From NCBI GenBank assembly GCA_019636475.1, contig JAHBXN010000002.1, forward strand, positions 186,001-250,000: a stretch of DNA of 64,000 nucleotides. Reading direction: 5' to 3'. This stretch comes from Phycisphaerae bacterium (GTDB taxonomy: Bacteria; Planctomycetota; Phycisphaerae; UBA1845; UTPLA1). The position numbers and the translations under genes were made by a program. Shown one piece after another: positions 54,557 to 64,000 of this stretch (positions within the stretch are counted from its first letter, which is position 1; every line of letters starts with the position of its first letter). The notes beneath the pieces were generated by a model, which was given only the letters and a program-made list of their open reading frames with translations, did no database searches and was not told where the DNA came from.

Positions 54557-55951
54557 TTGCAAATACTTAATTTCACCAATAGTTACAATGCCGCCTCGCC
54601 GCGACGATTCGCTCTCTGGATCGGCGTGGTGGTCACATTGGCTTCGGCGGCAGTCAACGTCCGCTCAATCAGCAATGACAATATTCCTAACGTACTCATC
54701 CCAATCAGCATTCTCCGGGAGCACAATCTCGAACTGGGAGAATTTCGCACGTTGATCGAGGGGTACAAGGACCGGGTCTGCTATTGGGCGGTTCAGTCGG
54801 CGAGCGGAATCTACTCACGATATCCGGTCTGGACCGGCGTCATGGCTGTTCCGTTTTTCGTGCCGTACGCCGTTTTTCACCCCGATTCGATCGCTGAAGC
54901 CGACTTGCTTCGAATCGGAAGAGTCGCTTCGGTCTTCGCCTGCGGCATCTTCGCCGCTATGTTTGCTGCAACACTACGCCGATTCGTGCCGGGATCATGG
55001 GCGGCCGGCCTGACGGCCGTCACCGTCCTCGGCAGCACAATACAGCACCAGCTTGGGGCCAATCTCACCAATCAAACCTTGCCGATCGTCTGCGTCGGCG
55101 CAATCCTCTGGTTCGTGACCCGGCCAACGCTGTCGCGCCGCGGAGCTTGCGCCGCCGGGATGATCGCCGGACTCGCCATCGGAGCGCGCCCGGCCATTCT
55201 CTTCGTCGCGCTCGCACCGCTGGGCGTTTTTCTGACGCGGCGCGATCTGCGACGACACCTGCCCCATGTCGCGTTGGCGAGCGCCCTGGTTCCGGCCCTG
55301 ACGCTCTGGTATCAGCATGCCGCATTCGGCAACGCTTTCAGCACCGGCTACGGTGACGAAGCTGACGCCGGATTCACCGCCTCGCTGCCGAACGGACTCG
55401 CCGGCCTTATTGTGAGTCCGACGTGCGGACTACTGATCTATTCACCGTGGTTGATCTTTGCGGTGCAAGCGGCCGTCCGCCTCATCCGCGGAAGAGCCCC
55501 GGTGCAAAGCGACTCTGCGGCTGCCGACTCCATCCCGAGAACCGAACTCGCGCGGTGGCTCGCCGCGGGGATCATTCTCCAATGGCTGTTCTTCTCGAAG
55601 TGGTGGGCATGGAACGGAGCACTCGCCTTCGGTGGACCGCGCATGCTGGCGGAAGCGATTCCGCTGATGACGCTGCTCATTGCAATGAACGGAATCCCGG
55701 CGCATCGGCGTTGGCTGGTCGGCCTGGGGCTGTTGGCGATGATTCACTTCGCCGTCGGCTCGATCTGCTACGATGCGGTCGCTCCGTCGAACCCGGCAAA
55801 GCCGGACTGGAACATTCGTGCCGACTTCATCGCGCTTTACATTCGGCAATTCGGCGTCATTGGACTGATCAAGGAATCCGCGCAGGGCATGGCGATTCTC
55901 GGTGTCACGCTGATATCCGGTGGAATCATGGCCGGTCGATTGATGCGTTGA
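54557..55951 (+). CDS. Polytopic GT-C-like membrane protein
   Basis: 464 aa with about ten helices. Start TTG 54557 with GAGGG upstream; no ATG occurs until well inside the first extracytoplasmic loop. The first loop NDNIPNVLIPISILREHNLE resembles the start of lipid-linked glycosyltransferases/DUF2029-like proteins (acidic residue, Pro, and a long following helix), and SGIYSRYPVWTGVMAVPFFV follows as in that group. Likely a sugar transferase acting on the periplasmic face; the donor is not predictable. Convergent with the aminopeptidase gene. Confidence 0.72.
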   Translation: MQILNFTNSYNAASPRRFALWIGVVVTLASAAVNVRSISNDNIPNVLIPISILREHNLELGEFRTLIEGYKDRVCYWAVQSASGIYSRYPVWTGVMAVPFFVPYAVFHPDSIAEADLLRIGRVASVFACGIFAAMFAATLRRFVPGSWAAGLTAVTVLGSTIQHQLGANLTNQTLPIVCVGAILWFVTRPTLSRRGACAAGMIAGLAIGARPAILFVALAPLGVFLTRRDLRRHLPHVALASALVPALTLWYQHAAFGNAFSTGYGDEADAGFTASLPNGLAGLIVSPTCGLLIYSPWLIFAVQAAVRLIRGRAPVQSDSAAADSIPRTELARWLAAGIILQWLFFSKWWAWNGALAFGGPRMLAEAIPLMTLLIAMNGIPAHRRWLVGLGLLAMIHFAVGSICYDAVAPSNPAKPDWNIRADFIALYIRQFGVIGLIKESAQGMAILGVTLISGGIMAGRLMR

Positions 55952-55972
55952 TGCGACTGCGCGTCGCCTGGC

Positions 55973-57244
55973 TCACTTCTCAATGCCGCGCGTGAGGACC
56001 TCCGGTGCGCCATCCGTCACCAGAACATTGTCTTCGATCCGGACGCCGCCGATCTGAATGTGCTTGTCCACCAGCGGCCAGTTCACTGCATCGCCAAAGG
56101 TCCGTCGTCGCTCCGGATCGTTCAGAATTGCGGGAATGAAATACAATCCCGGTTCGACCGTCACGACGAAGTCCGGTTCCAGCGGCAGATCAATCCGAAG
56201 ATACGCCAGACCAAACCGGGTACTGCGCTGGCGACCCGGCAGGTATCCTCCCGCGTCGCGCACGCCAAGACCCACCAGGTGGCCCAGCCCGTGCGGGAAG
56301 AACATCGCATGCACATCGCGGTCCACCAACTCACCGGGATCCCCGCGAAGCACACCGATCTCCACCAGGCCGGCGGCCATATCCCGGGCAGCCGCCAGAT
56401 GGATTTCGCGATACTCCGCCCCCGCCCGGCATCGCGAGACCGCTTCGATCTGTGCCTTCAATACGACACCGTACAAATCCCCCGCGAATCCCGACGGGAG
56501 CCCTTCGGCGCCGAAGGTGCGAGTGACATCCGCGGTATAGCCCTCGATTTCCGCACCGGCGTCGATCAACACCAATTCGCCCGGAGCGATCTTCCGCCGA
56601 CTCGGCTCAAAGTGAAGGACCGCCGCGTTGGAGCCGGTCCCAACGATCGAGCCGTACCCGGTGCGATCCGCGCCCTGCCGGAAGAACTCAGCTTCCATCT
56701 CGACCTGGACCTGTCGTTCCGAAACGCCTGGTCGAATCGACTTGCGCGCCAACTGAAATCCGGCGGCAGTCGCCGCGACCGCCCGGCGTATTCGCTCCAA
56801 CTCCACTGCGTCCTTCGGACGGCGGGCCTGCGTCAGACGTTCGCGCACGGCCGCCGCCGTGGACACGTCACCGAATATGCCTGGAACATGACACCCAAGA
56901 TTCACGATCGGGCGCCCTCGTCGAACCGCGAGCCATCCGCCCAGTTCGGCGAGCGGGCGCGCCGCGCCCCATTCAAAGGGTTCACGCCCCTCCCAGACGC
57001 GCTCCGCCTCTGTCACGGGAGGAAGAAAATCGACCCAGCCATCCGCCGCATCAAATGCGACCACCGCCCCGGGGGTCGCGCGATCGGCAAGGTATCGATA
57101 CTCCGAATGCGGAAGGAACCGATAGGTTTGGTCCGCTCCGCCGGGAATCGGCACCGGTTCTCCCGCGCCGACGAGCAGCACTTCGTCCGACAGATTCAAT
57201 GCACTTGCCACGCGCTCCCGACGCTTGATCAGATAGTCCGACAT
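55973..57244 (-). CDS. M24B Xaa-Pro aminopeptidase
   Basis: 423 aa from ATG 57244; an upstream TTG at 57286 is less likely. N-terminal creatinase-like domain, then the pita-bread catalytic domain with the metal ligands in LVLIDAGAEIEGYTADVTRT, FFPHGLGHLVGLGVRD, VTVEPGLYF and GVRIEDNVLV. It cleaves N-terminal residues preceding proline. It follows the LptC/LptA-like gene by 87 bases on the same strand and may be cotranscribed, though there is no functional link. Confidence 0.93.
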   Translation of the reverse strand: MSDYLIKRRERVASALNLSDEVLLVGAGEPVPIPGGADQTYRFLPHSEYRYLADRATPGAVVAFDAADGWVDFLPPVTEAERVWEGREPFEWGAARPLAELGGWLAVRRGRPIVNLGCHVPGIFGDVSTAAAVRERLTQARRPKDAVELERIRRAVAATAAGFQLARKSIRPGVSERQVQVEMEAEFFRQGADRTGYGSIVGTGSNAAVLHFEPSRRKIAPGELVLIDAGAEIEGYTADVTRTFGAEGLPSGFAGDLYGVVLKAQIEAVSRCRAGAEYREIHLAAARDMAAGLVEIGVLRGDPGELVDRDVHAMFFPHGLGHLVGLGVRDAGGYLPGRQRSTRFGLAYLRIDLPLEPDFVVTVEPGLYFIPAILNDPERRRTFGDAVNWPLVDKHIQIGGVRIEDNVLVTDGAPEVLTRGIEK

Positions 57245-57331
57245 GAATTGATGCTCTCCAGTGGAGGTTATTCGAACCGGCGTCAAACCACTTCGACCGG
57301 CAAAACGCGGATTTTTCAGCGCGTTCCGATT

Positions 57332-60300
57332 CTATCGGCCGCTGGACGTGACCGACGACCTCGGGGATTGAATTGCATTAGTCACCCGGTTCCAGATCAG
57401 CAGCGGGCCGCGCCACATGTTGAAACGCCCACCCTCGGCCTGATCGATGATTCTCGCGTCGAGGCCCGGACCGCCCTCCAACCGCACTTCCCCGGTTGCG
57501 CGCAGATACTGGAGATACTCACCCATGAGGCTCTTGGTGCCGTCCTGCATGTGAACAGCATCCCGCGCGATCATTCGTTCCAGTTCCGTGGCACGTACGA
57601 ACTGAGACGAACCTGCCGGGTCGCTCGACGCCTGGGAAGCCTTGCCCGATGCAAATTCCAGCAGCAGATTGCCGCAGGTCAACTCCGCCCGCCGGCCTTC
57701 GCCAAGCTTCTGCAGCGCGGCTGCATTCAGATCGAACGCCTCAGCCAGTTCGTCGCGCATCACGACCTGCTGCCCGGACAGGTGCAGCATGCGCACGTTC
57801 TTGTCAAAGGACACCAGCGCGCGATCAACAAAAAAGTCCATTGCGTTCCCCCATTCGATCAGCGTCTGACTCGGCCCGTCGCTTCGCACCGAACTCATCA
57901 TCGGACTGGCGACATGCGACGATCGTCGGCGCTGCACCTTGCCGGATGCGTCCTCGAATTGGTAGTCCTCGATCAGCAGAGTGCCTTCGCACGGGACGGA
58001 CATCTGCTCTGTCCGAAGGTCCGCCACGATCTGGCGTCCGGCGATTCGAGCCCGGCTCATCAGACGGCCACGAGGAAAATCCGCAGTCGGCGGCCCGAAC
58101 GTGCTGCTGATTGCCTCCGCGTGCCCCTCCGCCACCACGTATACCGGCCGCTTCTGATCCAGCTTGACCGTGATATTGTCCTTGAATTCCAGTTCGGCGC
58201 GGTCATTCCGAATCTCGCCGAGAAACGCAAGCTGATCAAGATAGTTGCGCCCCTTCGGCTTCTTTTCCTTCGCCGGGGCCTTGGCAAGACGAATGGTCAG
58301 TTTGTCGCAGTTCAAAGTGAATTCGTCGGTCGAACTCCGGACGTTGTCCACGAAGACGCCGTAGTCCTTCGCTAGACGAAGCTGCATCTGCCCGGTCCAG
58401 GTCGTCTTCACCGGCGTCGGTTTCGCCAGGCGACGGCCGCCGAAATCCTCGTATGTGACCATCCAGGCCTTTCCCGAACCGGGAACGTCGACACTCTGTT
58501 TGTCCGCGTCGATCTCGATCTGATGGCCGTGAATCGCCATGTCTCCGAAGCGCGCCTTTGCAAAGATCTCCGGCGAGGGGCTGACGATCGATACTCTGAC
58601 CATCTCCTCGCCGTTGCGAATCGCCGCCTTGAGCGATTCCGCATCGCGAATCCGCATGTTGTGGGCCGGGTCGACGGCCGAGACACGTCCGGTGGCGTCG
58701 AGCATCTCAATGCCCAGACGAGCCTTGCCAACGATCGGCGTCTTGCCGTCCGGTGCCATGACGGTCTTGTCGGCAAACTGATTCAGCGTCACCTTCATGA
58801 CATTCGCTCGAATCTCGCGTTCACCCTGCTTCGCCAGCACCTCGCCGACCGCATCGACCGCGCGGGGCGCGCTGCGACCATCCGGTCCTCGCGCCATCCG
58901 AACATCCAGCCGTTCGGCTTCGATTCGATCATCCCCGCGACTGAGCCGAACCTGGCCCGACATATTGAGGTGCTCGATCGCGTCCGACGTATCCGCGCCG
59001 TCCGAAGACGCCGGTGTCGCACCAAAAGTTGCAGCCACCTCCTCCGATTCGAGATGCTCGTCGCCGCGGCTGAAGCGCACGTCGCCGTGGAACCACGCCC
59101 GCCGCAGGAACTCCTTATCCCGGAGTTCCGATCGGCCCGTCTGCTCGTTGACTCGCTCGACAGAGCGCACGCCCAACTCCAGGTCGACCCCGCGCGACCA
59201 TCGAATCTCAACCGGCTCGCCCGGCTTTGACAACCGATCCCCCGGCGCATCCTCTTTCACCGAAACCAGCGCCACGGGGCCGGACTCCCCGGCCTTCCGG
59301 GGCAACTTCGACGCGCCGGTCTGCCGATCCACCATGAAGCCGGCGCCCTCGACACGCCCCAGGCCGCGCCGCCGATCGAAGAACACCTCGGTCCCGGACA
59401 AGCGCCGATCCGCATCGACCGACATCACGACAGGCGCTTCACTGGCACCCAACAGCCATATCTGTTTTCGCTCTCCGCGATAGACCAGCTGCAGGCAATC
59501 CGCGCTTCCACGCTCGCTCGTCACAACAACCGGCTCACCGCTGGCGATCGCATCGAATCGATTGCCGCTCTGTTCCCCAGGCGGCACAAAGAGCGGGCGC
59601 AATTCCAGGGGACCGTTCCAGGTCAGCACGATTACATCTTCGCCCGCATCGGCCTCAGCCGCGTCTGCGCGGGCGGCTGCCACGTCCTCGCGGCTCGCCA
59701 CCGCCGGCGTCTCGCCGGCCGGTCCCGAATTGATCGATGCCGTCCCCATTGCATCGCGCTGAAACGAAGGCTCGACGCCAGCCGGGCGATTTGCCTTGAT
59801 TGCACCGTCTCCCCGTTCCGGTGACATTAGATCGCGCTGCTGCCCTCCAAGATCGAAATGGACCTCCAGTCGCTCCGCGTCCATCCTCCCGACGGCCACG
59901 CCGGCGCGGAATTGCTCGACCGCCACCTGATGATTGAACACAACGCGATATGTGTTGATTCGCTTTGCCCCCTTCGGTGACAGCACAGAACCTGTGGAGT
60001 CCGAACTGACATTCCTGCGAACATCTGACTCCTTCACCAACGGATCGGCCATGCCACCCCGCGATTCGGATTTGATCGCCTCCAGATCCGCCGCCAGTGC
60101 ATCCGGTTCGCGGAGGCCTCTTGAATCGTCATCATCGTAAATCGATTGCGCGACGTTAGCCATGAACCGCGCGCCTTCCAGCCGGATCTCCGATGCCGCT
60201 TCATCGGCACTCATGGCCTTGACCGAGATCGGCTCATTCGCGCGAGCAAGCGGAACACGTTCGTCCGTGTTCGCCGCGCCCGTTGCGCCGATCGCCGCCT

Positions 60301-61150
60301 GACCGTGGGTCGCCGCAACGGCGGCACCTTCAGCGCCTTCGGACTCCTCATTCAGCAAGACGGATTTCGACTCTTCGGCATCGCCGCGCCGGCGCTTTCG
60401 CTCCTCGCCCGGAAGGCCGAACTCGACAAGATTGGCCCCCCGTCGCAGAGTCATCCTGCCGCCCTGCTCCAGATGAAGAAGTTCGACGCGATTGTCGGTC
60501 TGATTCCACTTGACTGTCAGGCCGCTGACATCTTCGATGCGGGCCTCCCGCCCATCCACCACCACGGTGCTGTCGGACAACAGTTCGGCGCGGTCCATAT
60601 CGAAGCGTGCCGAATCCATCTCAATGCGAATCAACTCGTCCGGATGCTGGTTCATTTCAGCGCGGTCCGGATTCTCCTGCCGCCATGCCGTCGTGGTTCG
60701 ATCGATAATGACGCGCACATTGCCTCGGAGCACGCCGCGCTGCGCGTCGACGTGGCTCTTGGTTTTCTGGGCGACGGTGACATCGGCCTGGTCCGCGGAG
60801 ATATAGGTCATCTCGCCCCGCGGCATAAAGATCGTGATGAGCATCTGCTCGACGTGATATTCCGAGTCGTTCTGCGGAAACCACTTCCGGGCCTCGAACG
60901 CATACTTCGGGCGACCGGACACTTCATCCAGTACGACGAATCGCGATTCCTCACCGGGGCTGATCGGAACGCGCACGTCTCCGAAGGATTGCGCGCCCTG
61001 GGTCGTCGGAACAGAAACGAATTCCCGAACTGCCTCGATCCCCTGACCGTCCGACGTGGTTTCCGTCAGTTGATCGTTCGAGGAGAAGAGGAGATACGCA
61101 CCGATCGCCATCAATACGGGCGTCGCCGCGAGTAAAATCTTCTTTTGCAT
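57332..61150 (-). CDS. Giant LptC/LptA-like LPS transport protein
   Basis: 1272 aa. One N-terminal helix (KILLAATPVLMAIGAYLLF), then a very long periplasmic part. The stretch GEMTYISADQADVTVAQKTK onward and repeats of the kind MDSARFDMDRAELLSDSTVV and LDVRMARGPDG look like LptC/OstA (beta-jellyroll) units, with variable low-complexity inserts between. LptC is normally about 190 aa and LptA about 180 aa, so this could be several fused jellyrolls forming much of the LPS bridge. kdsC lies directly upstream, the classical kdsC-lptC-lptA order. The assignment rests on layout and context. Confidence 0.65.
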   Translation of the reverse strand: MQKKILLAATPVLMAIGAYLLFSSNDQLTETTSDGQGIEAVREFVSVPTTQGAQSFGDVRVPISPGEESRFVVLDEVSGRPKYAFEARKWFPQNDSEYHVEQMLITIFMPRGEMTYISADQADVTVAQKTKSHVDAQRGVLRGNVRVIIDRTTTAWRQENPDRAEMNQHPDELIRIEMDSARFDMDRAELLSDSTVVVDGREARIEDVSGLTVKWNQTDNRVELLHLEQGGRMTLRRGANLVEFGLPGEERKRRRGDAEESKSVLLNEESEGAEGAAVAATHGQAAIGATGAANTDERVPLARANEPISVKAMSADEAASEIRLEGARFMANVAQSIYDDDDSRGLREPDALAADLEAIKSESRGGMADPLVKESDVRRNVSSDSTGSVLSPKGAKRINTYRVVFNHQVAVEQFRAGVAVGRMDAERLEVHFDLGGQQRDLMSPERGDGAIKANRPAGVEPSFQRDAMGTASINSGPAGETPAVASREDVAAARADAAEADAGEDVIVLTWNGPLELRPLFVPPGEQSGNRFDAIASGEPVVVTSERGSADCLQLVYRGERKQIWLLGASEAPVVMSVDADRRLSGTEVFFDRRRGLGRVEGAGFMVDRQTGASKLPRKAGESGPVALVSVKEDAPGDRLSKPGEPVEIRWSRGVDLELGVRSVERVNEQTGRSELRDKEFLRRAWFHGDVRFSRGDEHLESEEVAATFGATPASSDGADTSDAIEHLNMSGQVRLSRGDDRIEAERLDVRMARGPDGRSAPRAVDAVGEVLAKQGEREIRANVMKVTLNQFADKTVMAPDGKTPIVGKARLGIEMLDATGRVSAVDPAHNMRIRDAESLKAAIRNGEEMVRVSIVSPSPEIFAKARFGDMAIHGHQIEIDADKQSVDVPGSGKAWMVTYEDFGGRRLAKPTPVKTTWTGQMQLRLAKDYGVFVDNVRSSTDEFTLNCDKLTIRLAKAPAKEKKPKGRNYLDQLAFLGEIRNDRAELEFKDNITVKLDQKRPVYVVAEGHAEAISSTFGPPTADFPRGRLMSRARIAGRQIVADLRTEQMSVPCEGTLLIEDYQFEDASGKVQRRRSSHVASPMMSSVRSDGPSQTLIEWGNAMDFFVDRALVSFDKNVRMLHLSGQQVVMRDELAEAFDLNAAALQKLGEGRRAELTCGNLLLEFASGKASQASSDPAGSSQFVRATELERMIARDAVHMQDGTKSLMGEYLQYLRATGEVRLEGGPGLDARIIDQAEGGRFNMWRGPLLIWNRVTNAIQSPRSSVTSSGR

Positions 61151-61209
61151 TCAAACCTGCTTCTATCAGTGATCGGTCGGGCGCTTTCGCCACGTTTCAA
61201 TCAGACCGC

Positions 61210-61737
61210 CTAAAGGTGTTCTCCGACCACGTCAATCCATTTCCCATTCAGACGCAGTAGCCGCTCAACCACCTCCGCAAGGGCTCCTCGGCCGCCGCTT
61301 CGCCGCGTCACAAACCGAGCCGCCCTTTTCACGATCGGCAGTGCGTTGGCCACCGCCACCGGATAGCCGCAACGCCGCATCGGGCCGAGATCCATCCAGT
61401 CGTCGCCCACGACGCAGACCGAGTCTTCTTCCACCGCGCATTGGCTCAGCATCGCCTCATACGCCGGAAGCTTGTCCGCCACTCCCAGATAGACGGCGTC
61501 GATTCCGAGGTCTTTCGCTCGTTTCGTGACGGCCGGGGTATCGCGCCCGCTGACGATTCCAACCAAACCGCCGCACCGCTTCCAAAGCTTGATCGCTGTC
61601 CCGTCCTGCACATGAAATGCCTTAAGCTCATTTCCTGCATCAAGATATGGCAATTCGCCCGTCGTCAGCACCCCATCGACGTCGAGCAAGAGGAGGCGAA
61701 TTTTCGCCAACGGGCTTTCGGACAAAATAGCCGTCAC
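61210..61737 (-). CDS. kdsC: 3-deoxy-D-manno-octulosonate 8-phosphate phosphatase
   Basis: 175 aa from GTG 61737 (a TTG at 61773 is possible). HAD-superfamily phosphatase: LLLLDVDGVLTTG (nucleophile Asp19, Asp21), GIVSGRDTPAV, and GDDWMDLGPMRRCGYPVAVAN. It releases phosphate from KDO 8-phosphate before activation for LPS inner core. Related HAD enzymes act on similar 8- or 9-phosphates, but the LptC-like neighbour supports KdsC. It implies an outer membrane with KDO-containing LPS. Confidence 0.88.
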   Translation of the reverse strand: MTAILSESPLAKIRLLLLDVDGVLTTGELPYLDAGNELKAFHVQDGTAIKLWKRCGGLVGIVSGRDTPAVTKRAKDLGIDAVYLGVADKLPAYEAMLSQCAVEEDSVCVVGDDWMDLGPMRRCGYPVAVANALPIVKRAARFVTRRSGGRGALAEVVERLLRLNGKWIDVVGEHL

Positions 61738-61825
61738 GCACGGAATCTTAGGTCGATCGAACGAACGACACAATCAGGATGTGGCGACTTCGGTCTGTTC
61801 ACGGGGTTTAGACAGCCGGAACCGA

Positions 61826-63055
61826 TCAGGGCCTCAGGCATGAATTGACGAAATTCACGCGATCATGCACGTCGCCGAACCGGCCAAAGCCCACGTCGAT
61901 TGAGATTTCGACGTCATCGCCAAGCTCGACGTCGATCCGCCGGGGCCGCTCGCCGTAAAGAAGACCTGACTCCTTGACGATCACCCGCTGCCCGGCGCGG
62001 ACGACAAAATCAGCATTCGCCTTCGGACCGGCCGAGTCATCGATACCAACCCAGCCGGTCAATCGTCGACAGCCGACCGGAACGCGCCATGTGGCCCGAC
62101 AGGCCGAATGAAGTCCCAGCCCCCGGGCATATTCCCGTCCACTGAGCTGCAACGTGCCGCCGATTGCATTCTGGTCAATTCCCAGCGGCCACGAGGTATT
62201 GAAGAAGGGAATGCTTTCGTATGACACAGGATTCACCTGCGACAACCAAACGCGATCAAGGCGCGCCGACTCAATCGCCAACATTCGATTGACCTCGACC
62301 AACACTTCAACGCCGCCGCGCAGTTTCAGCCTGAACGACTTGCCATCGAGATCAATTGATTCACACGCCAGTTCCGCACCCTGGTCCATGCGGACCAGCC
62401 AGCCGCCGCGCTCGTTCCTCTCGATGCCAGACCGATCGGATCCGCAGTTCAATGCCATGACGACATCCCACTCGAAGCGTTCCTCCGACTCGCCGTCATC
62501 GCCGATGAATGTCACGCCTTCGGCATCAACAGCCGTCAGGATGCCGTACGCATTGTCGCCGTTTTGAAGCCGCACCCGGTCGATCGCGGAATCGGCACCC
62601 AACTTCAATTCTTCGGCAGCGGTCGGGACAGGATTCGTGCCGGCGCGCATGACCGATCGGATCGCATCGATCGGCTGCCGGATTCCGCCGACCCCGTCAA
62701 TCTGAAACAGTATGTGCTCGTCGTCCGCGCCCTCGATCATCGCGCCGAATCGGCTGCCGTCGACCAGCCGCACCTCCCACGCAGCCGCCGAACTCCGCCG
62801 CTCAGCGCCAGCCATCTGCACCAGGTCGAGTTCATCGGCGCGCAGAATGACGCGAGAATGATCGGCGATGCGAATTTCAAGTTCCCCCTTCGCCGACCAG
62901 CTTACCAGCGAGCCGTCGAACTCTCTGCCGTCGAGTGTCGTCACGATGACAGCGGGCGGATTGACGACGCCACGCGACGATACGTCGGCAGAGTCATTCA
63001 ACTGAGCCGGCCCCAGGAGGTTAAACATCAGAGTTAGAAGAAGAACTGAGCTCAT
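61826..63055 (-). CDS. Exported NPCBM-domain protein
   Basis: 409 aa from ATG 63055 with a short signal-like start. The first 220 residues hold repeated small beta-strand units (VTTLDGREFDGSLVSWSAKG and VRLQNGDNAYGILTAVDAEG are similar). The C-terminal 150 residues form an NPCBM/NEW2 carbohydrate-binding domain: GREYARGLGLHSACRATWRV, LTGWVGIDDSAGPKANADFV, LLYGERPRRIDVEL. No catalytic domain, so a binding role is likely. It lies 21 bases downstream of the repeat protein at the window edge, in one operon. Confidence 0.82.
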   Translation of the reverse strand: MSSVLLLTLMFNLLGPAQLNDSADVSSRGVVNPPAVIVTTLDGREFDGSLVSWSAKGELEIRIADHSRVILRADELDLVQMAGAERRSSAAAWEVRLVDGSRFGAMIEGADDEHILFQIDGVGGIRQPIDAIRSVMRAGTNPVPTAAEELKLGADSAIDRVRLQNGDNAYGILTAVDAEGVTFIGDDGESEERFEWDVVMALNCGSDRSGIERNERGGWLVRMDQGAELACESIDLDGKSFRLKLRGGVEVLVEVNRMLAIESARLDRVWLSQVNPVSYESIPFFNTSWPLGIDQNAIGGTLQLSGREYARGLGLHSACRATWRVPVGCRRLTGWVGIDDSAGPKANADFVVRAGQRVIVKESGLLYGERPRRIDVELGDDVEISIDVGFGRFGDVHDRVNFVNSCLRP

Positions 63056-63076
63056 CGTGACTTTGCTCGCAGCGGT

Positions 63077-64000
63077 CTACCGCTGAAAGATCGGCAAAGT
63101 CTGCTTGGGGATTTGCAAGATAATCAGCGCCATGGCCGTACCGTATTCGCTGCCGGCCTGTCCTCTCCAGGATCCGTCCGTCAGTTGTTTCGAAATCAGT
63201 TCGTCGCGAATTGCCGGCCACCAGCGATCCCAGTGCGAGCCGCCAGCCTGAAACATCGCCTGTGCCGCATAATAATGGCCGTAGAAGTAGTGCGTCTGCT
63301 CCTCCGTCAACCCCGGGGTGAAGCGTTCGAGGTACGCGATACCTCGCTGAATCGGCGCTGTATCGTACACGCCCGCGTATTGCAGCGCTGCCACCCCGGC
63401 CGCCGATCGAGCGAACATGGACCCCGACGAATCGAGCATGTACCGAAAACCACCGTCCGATTCCTGGCTGTCTTGAACATACTTGATGGCCCGGTCGATG
63501 GTGCTTTTTGGTACGGCGATTCCGGCATTGCGCGCCGCACGAAGCGCCATGATCTGGCAGATCGTGACGGAGATGTCCGCGTCCGCTCGGACCGGATGAT
63601 ACCGCCATCCGCCCTGCTCGTTCTGCGTTCGAACAATCAGCGCGACGGCCTTCTGAAGTTTCTCGCGAAGTTCCGAACGAGCGGACGTCCCGTACACTTC
63701 CGCCAGGAACAACGTCGCGAATCCGTGGCCGTACATTGGACCGTATGAAGTCTCCGCGGTGATCAGGCCGGACTGCTCCGAGCAGGAGTCCAGCACAAAT
63801 TTCAAGCAAAGATCCACGACGCGTGCATATCGACCGCGGCCGGGCAGGCTTCCTTCCGCGACAAACGCAATCCCGCCCAGTGACGTGATGCCGACATGTC
63901 GCCCATACTGCGATTGCCCTCCGAATGAACCATCCGGCAGTTGTTGCTTTTCGAGCCATTCGAGCCCCCGCGCGACGGCGGACTCGAGTTCCGGCGTGGG
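63077..64000 (-). CDS. Prenyltransferase/squalene-oxidase-repeat protein, 3' part
   Basis: The frame is open to the right edge, so the N-terminus is outside the window. The product has repeated alpha-helical units of the terpenoid-cyclase fold with QxxDGS/QxxGGW motifs: WLEKQQLPDGSFGG, VRTQNEQGGWRYHPV, VQDSQESDGGFRYML and LISKQLTDGSWRG. No DxDD cyclase motif is seen in the visible part, so this is probably one of the non-catalytic or uncharacterised planctomycete members rather than squalene-hopene cyclase. It leads the operon with the NPCBM protein. Confidence 0.85.
   Translation of the reverse strand, partial: PTPELESAVARGLEWLEKQQLPDGSFGGQSQYGRHVGITSLGGIAFVAEGSLPGRGRYARVVDLCLKFVLDSCSEQSGLITAETSYGPMYGHGFATLFLAEVYGTSARSELREKLQKAVALIVRTQNEQGGWRYHPVRADADISVTICQIMALRAARNAGIAVPKSTIDRAIKYVQDSQESDGGFRYMLDSSGSMFARSAAGVAALQYAGVYDTAPIQRGIAYLERFTPGLTEEQTHYFYGHYYAAQAMFQAGGSHWDRWWPAIRDELISKQLTDGSWRGQAGSEYGTAMALIILQIPKQTLPIFQR

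Noticed and set aside
56060-58375. 771-codon open frame on the plus strand
   Set aside because: Antisense to the well-supported M24 peptidase and LptC-like genes; composition is that of a codon-position shadow.

Overview
The window looks like a chromosomal segment of a Gram-negative, GC-rich bacterium, most likely a planctomycete related to the Phycisphaerae. The evidence is a prepilin with an H-X9-DG-like C-terminus, membrane glycosyltransferases with C-terminal TPRs, several AlkP-superfamily enzymes, low-complexity linkers containing 'TQPA', a eukaryotic-type UDP-sugar pyrophosphorylase, an ECF sigma/anti-sigma pair, and LPS genes (kdsC, an lptC-like gene). This placement is inferred from gene content; no rRNA or tRNA gene was seen.

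Layout. 1-3.5 kb: the end of rnfC, rnfD, and a pilT-like ATPase. 3.5-9.2 kb (minus strand): an ABC-2 exporter, feoAB behind a Fur-box-like palindrome, and an HU-family protein. 10-13.7 kb: a SurA/PpiD-like anchored chaperone, then an unusual promoter-structured leader-minigene-terminator element in front of a GGQ release-factor-like gene. 13.8-14.6 kb: two small exported proteins. 14.8-21 kb (minus): a five-gene operon with a membrane protein, a 68-aa ribbon-helix-helix-like protein, two phosphodiesterases and the membrane half of a spermidine-synthase-like protein. 21.2-27.7 kb: chromate transporter, then a minus-strand cluster of a GT-C glycosyltransferase and two 'sulfatases' with threonine at the nucleophile position.

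28-38.4 kb: secreted proteins of unknown function, an L,D-transpeptidase, an M20 amidohydrolase, purEK, a metallo-beta-lactamase-fold hydrolase, a condensation-type acyltransferase and an acyl-CoA dehydrogenase. 38.4-50.8 kb: priA, a prepilin, a UAP-type pyrophosphorylase, the sigma/anti-sigma pair, an acidic lipoprotein and two large exported proteins with pilin-like modules. 51.5-64 kb: a CAP-domain lipoprotein, a zinc metallopeptidase, a GT-C-like membrane protein, an M24 aminopeptidase, a 1272-aa LptC/LptA-like protein with kdsC, an NPCBM protein, and a partial terpenoid-cyclase-fold repeat protein.

Most of the window is envelope biology: electron transport, iron uptake, LPS transport, surface-polymer modification, cell-wall cross-linking and many exported proteins. 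The most notable candidates for something undescribed are (i) the 12.7-13.1 kb RNA element, which joins a strong promoter, four hairpins, a 13-nt perfect anti-16S Shine-Dalgarno, a 9-codon ORF, alternating GCTGC/GCAGC pairings and a strong terminator, upstream of a release-factor-like gene; (ii) a C-terminal domain of about 65-70 residues shared by two otherwise unrelated exported proteins; and (iii) the AlkP-superfamily/membrane-protein operon.
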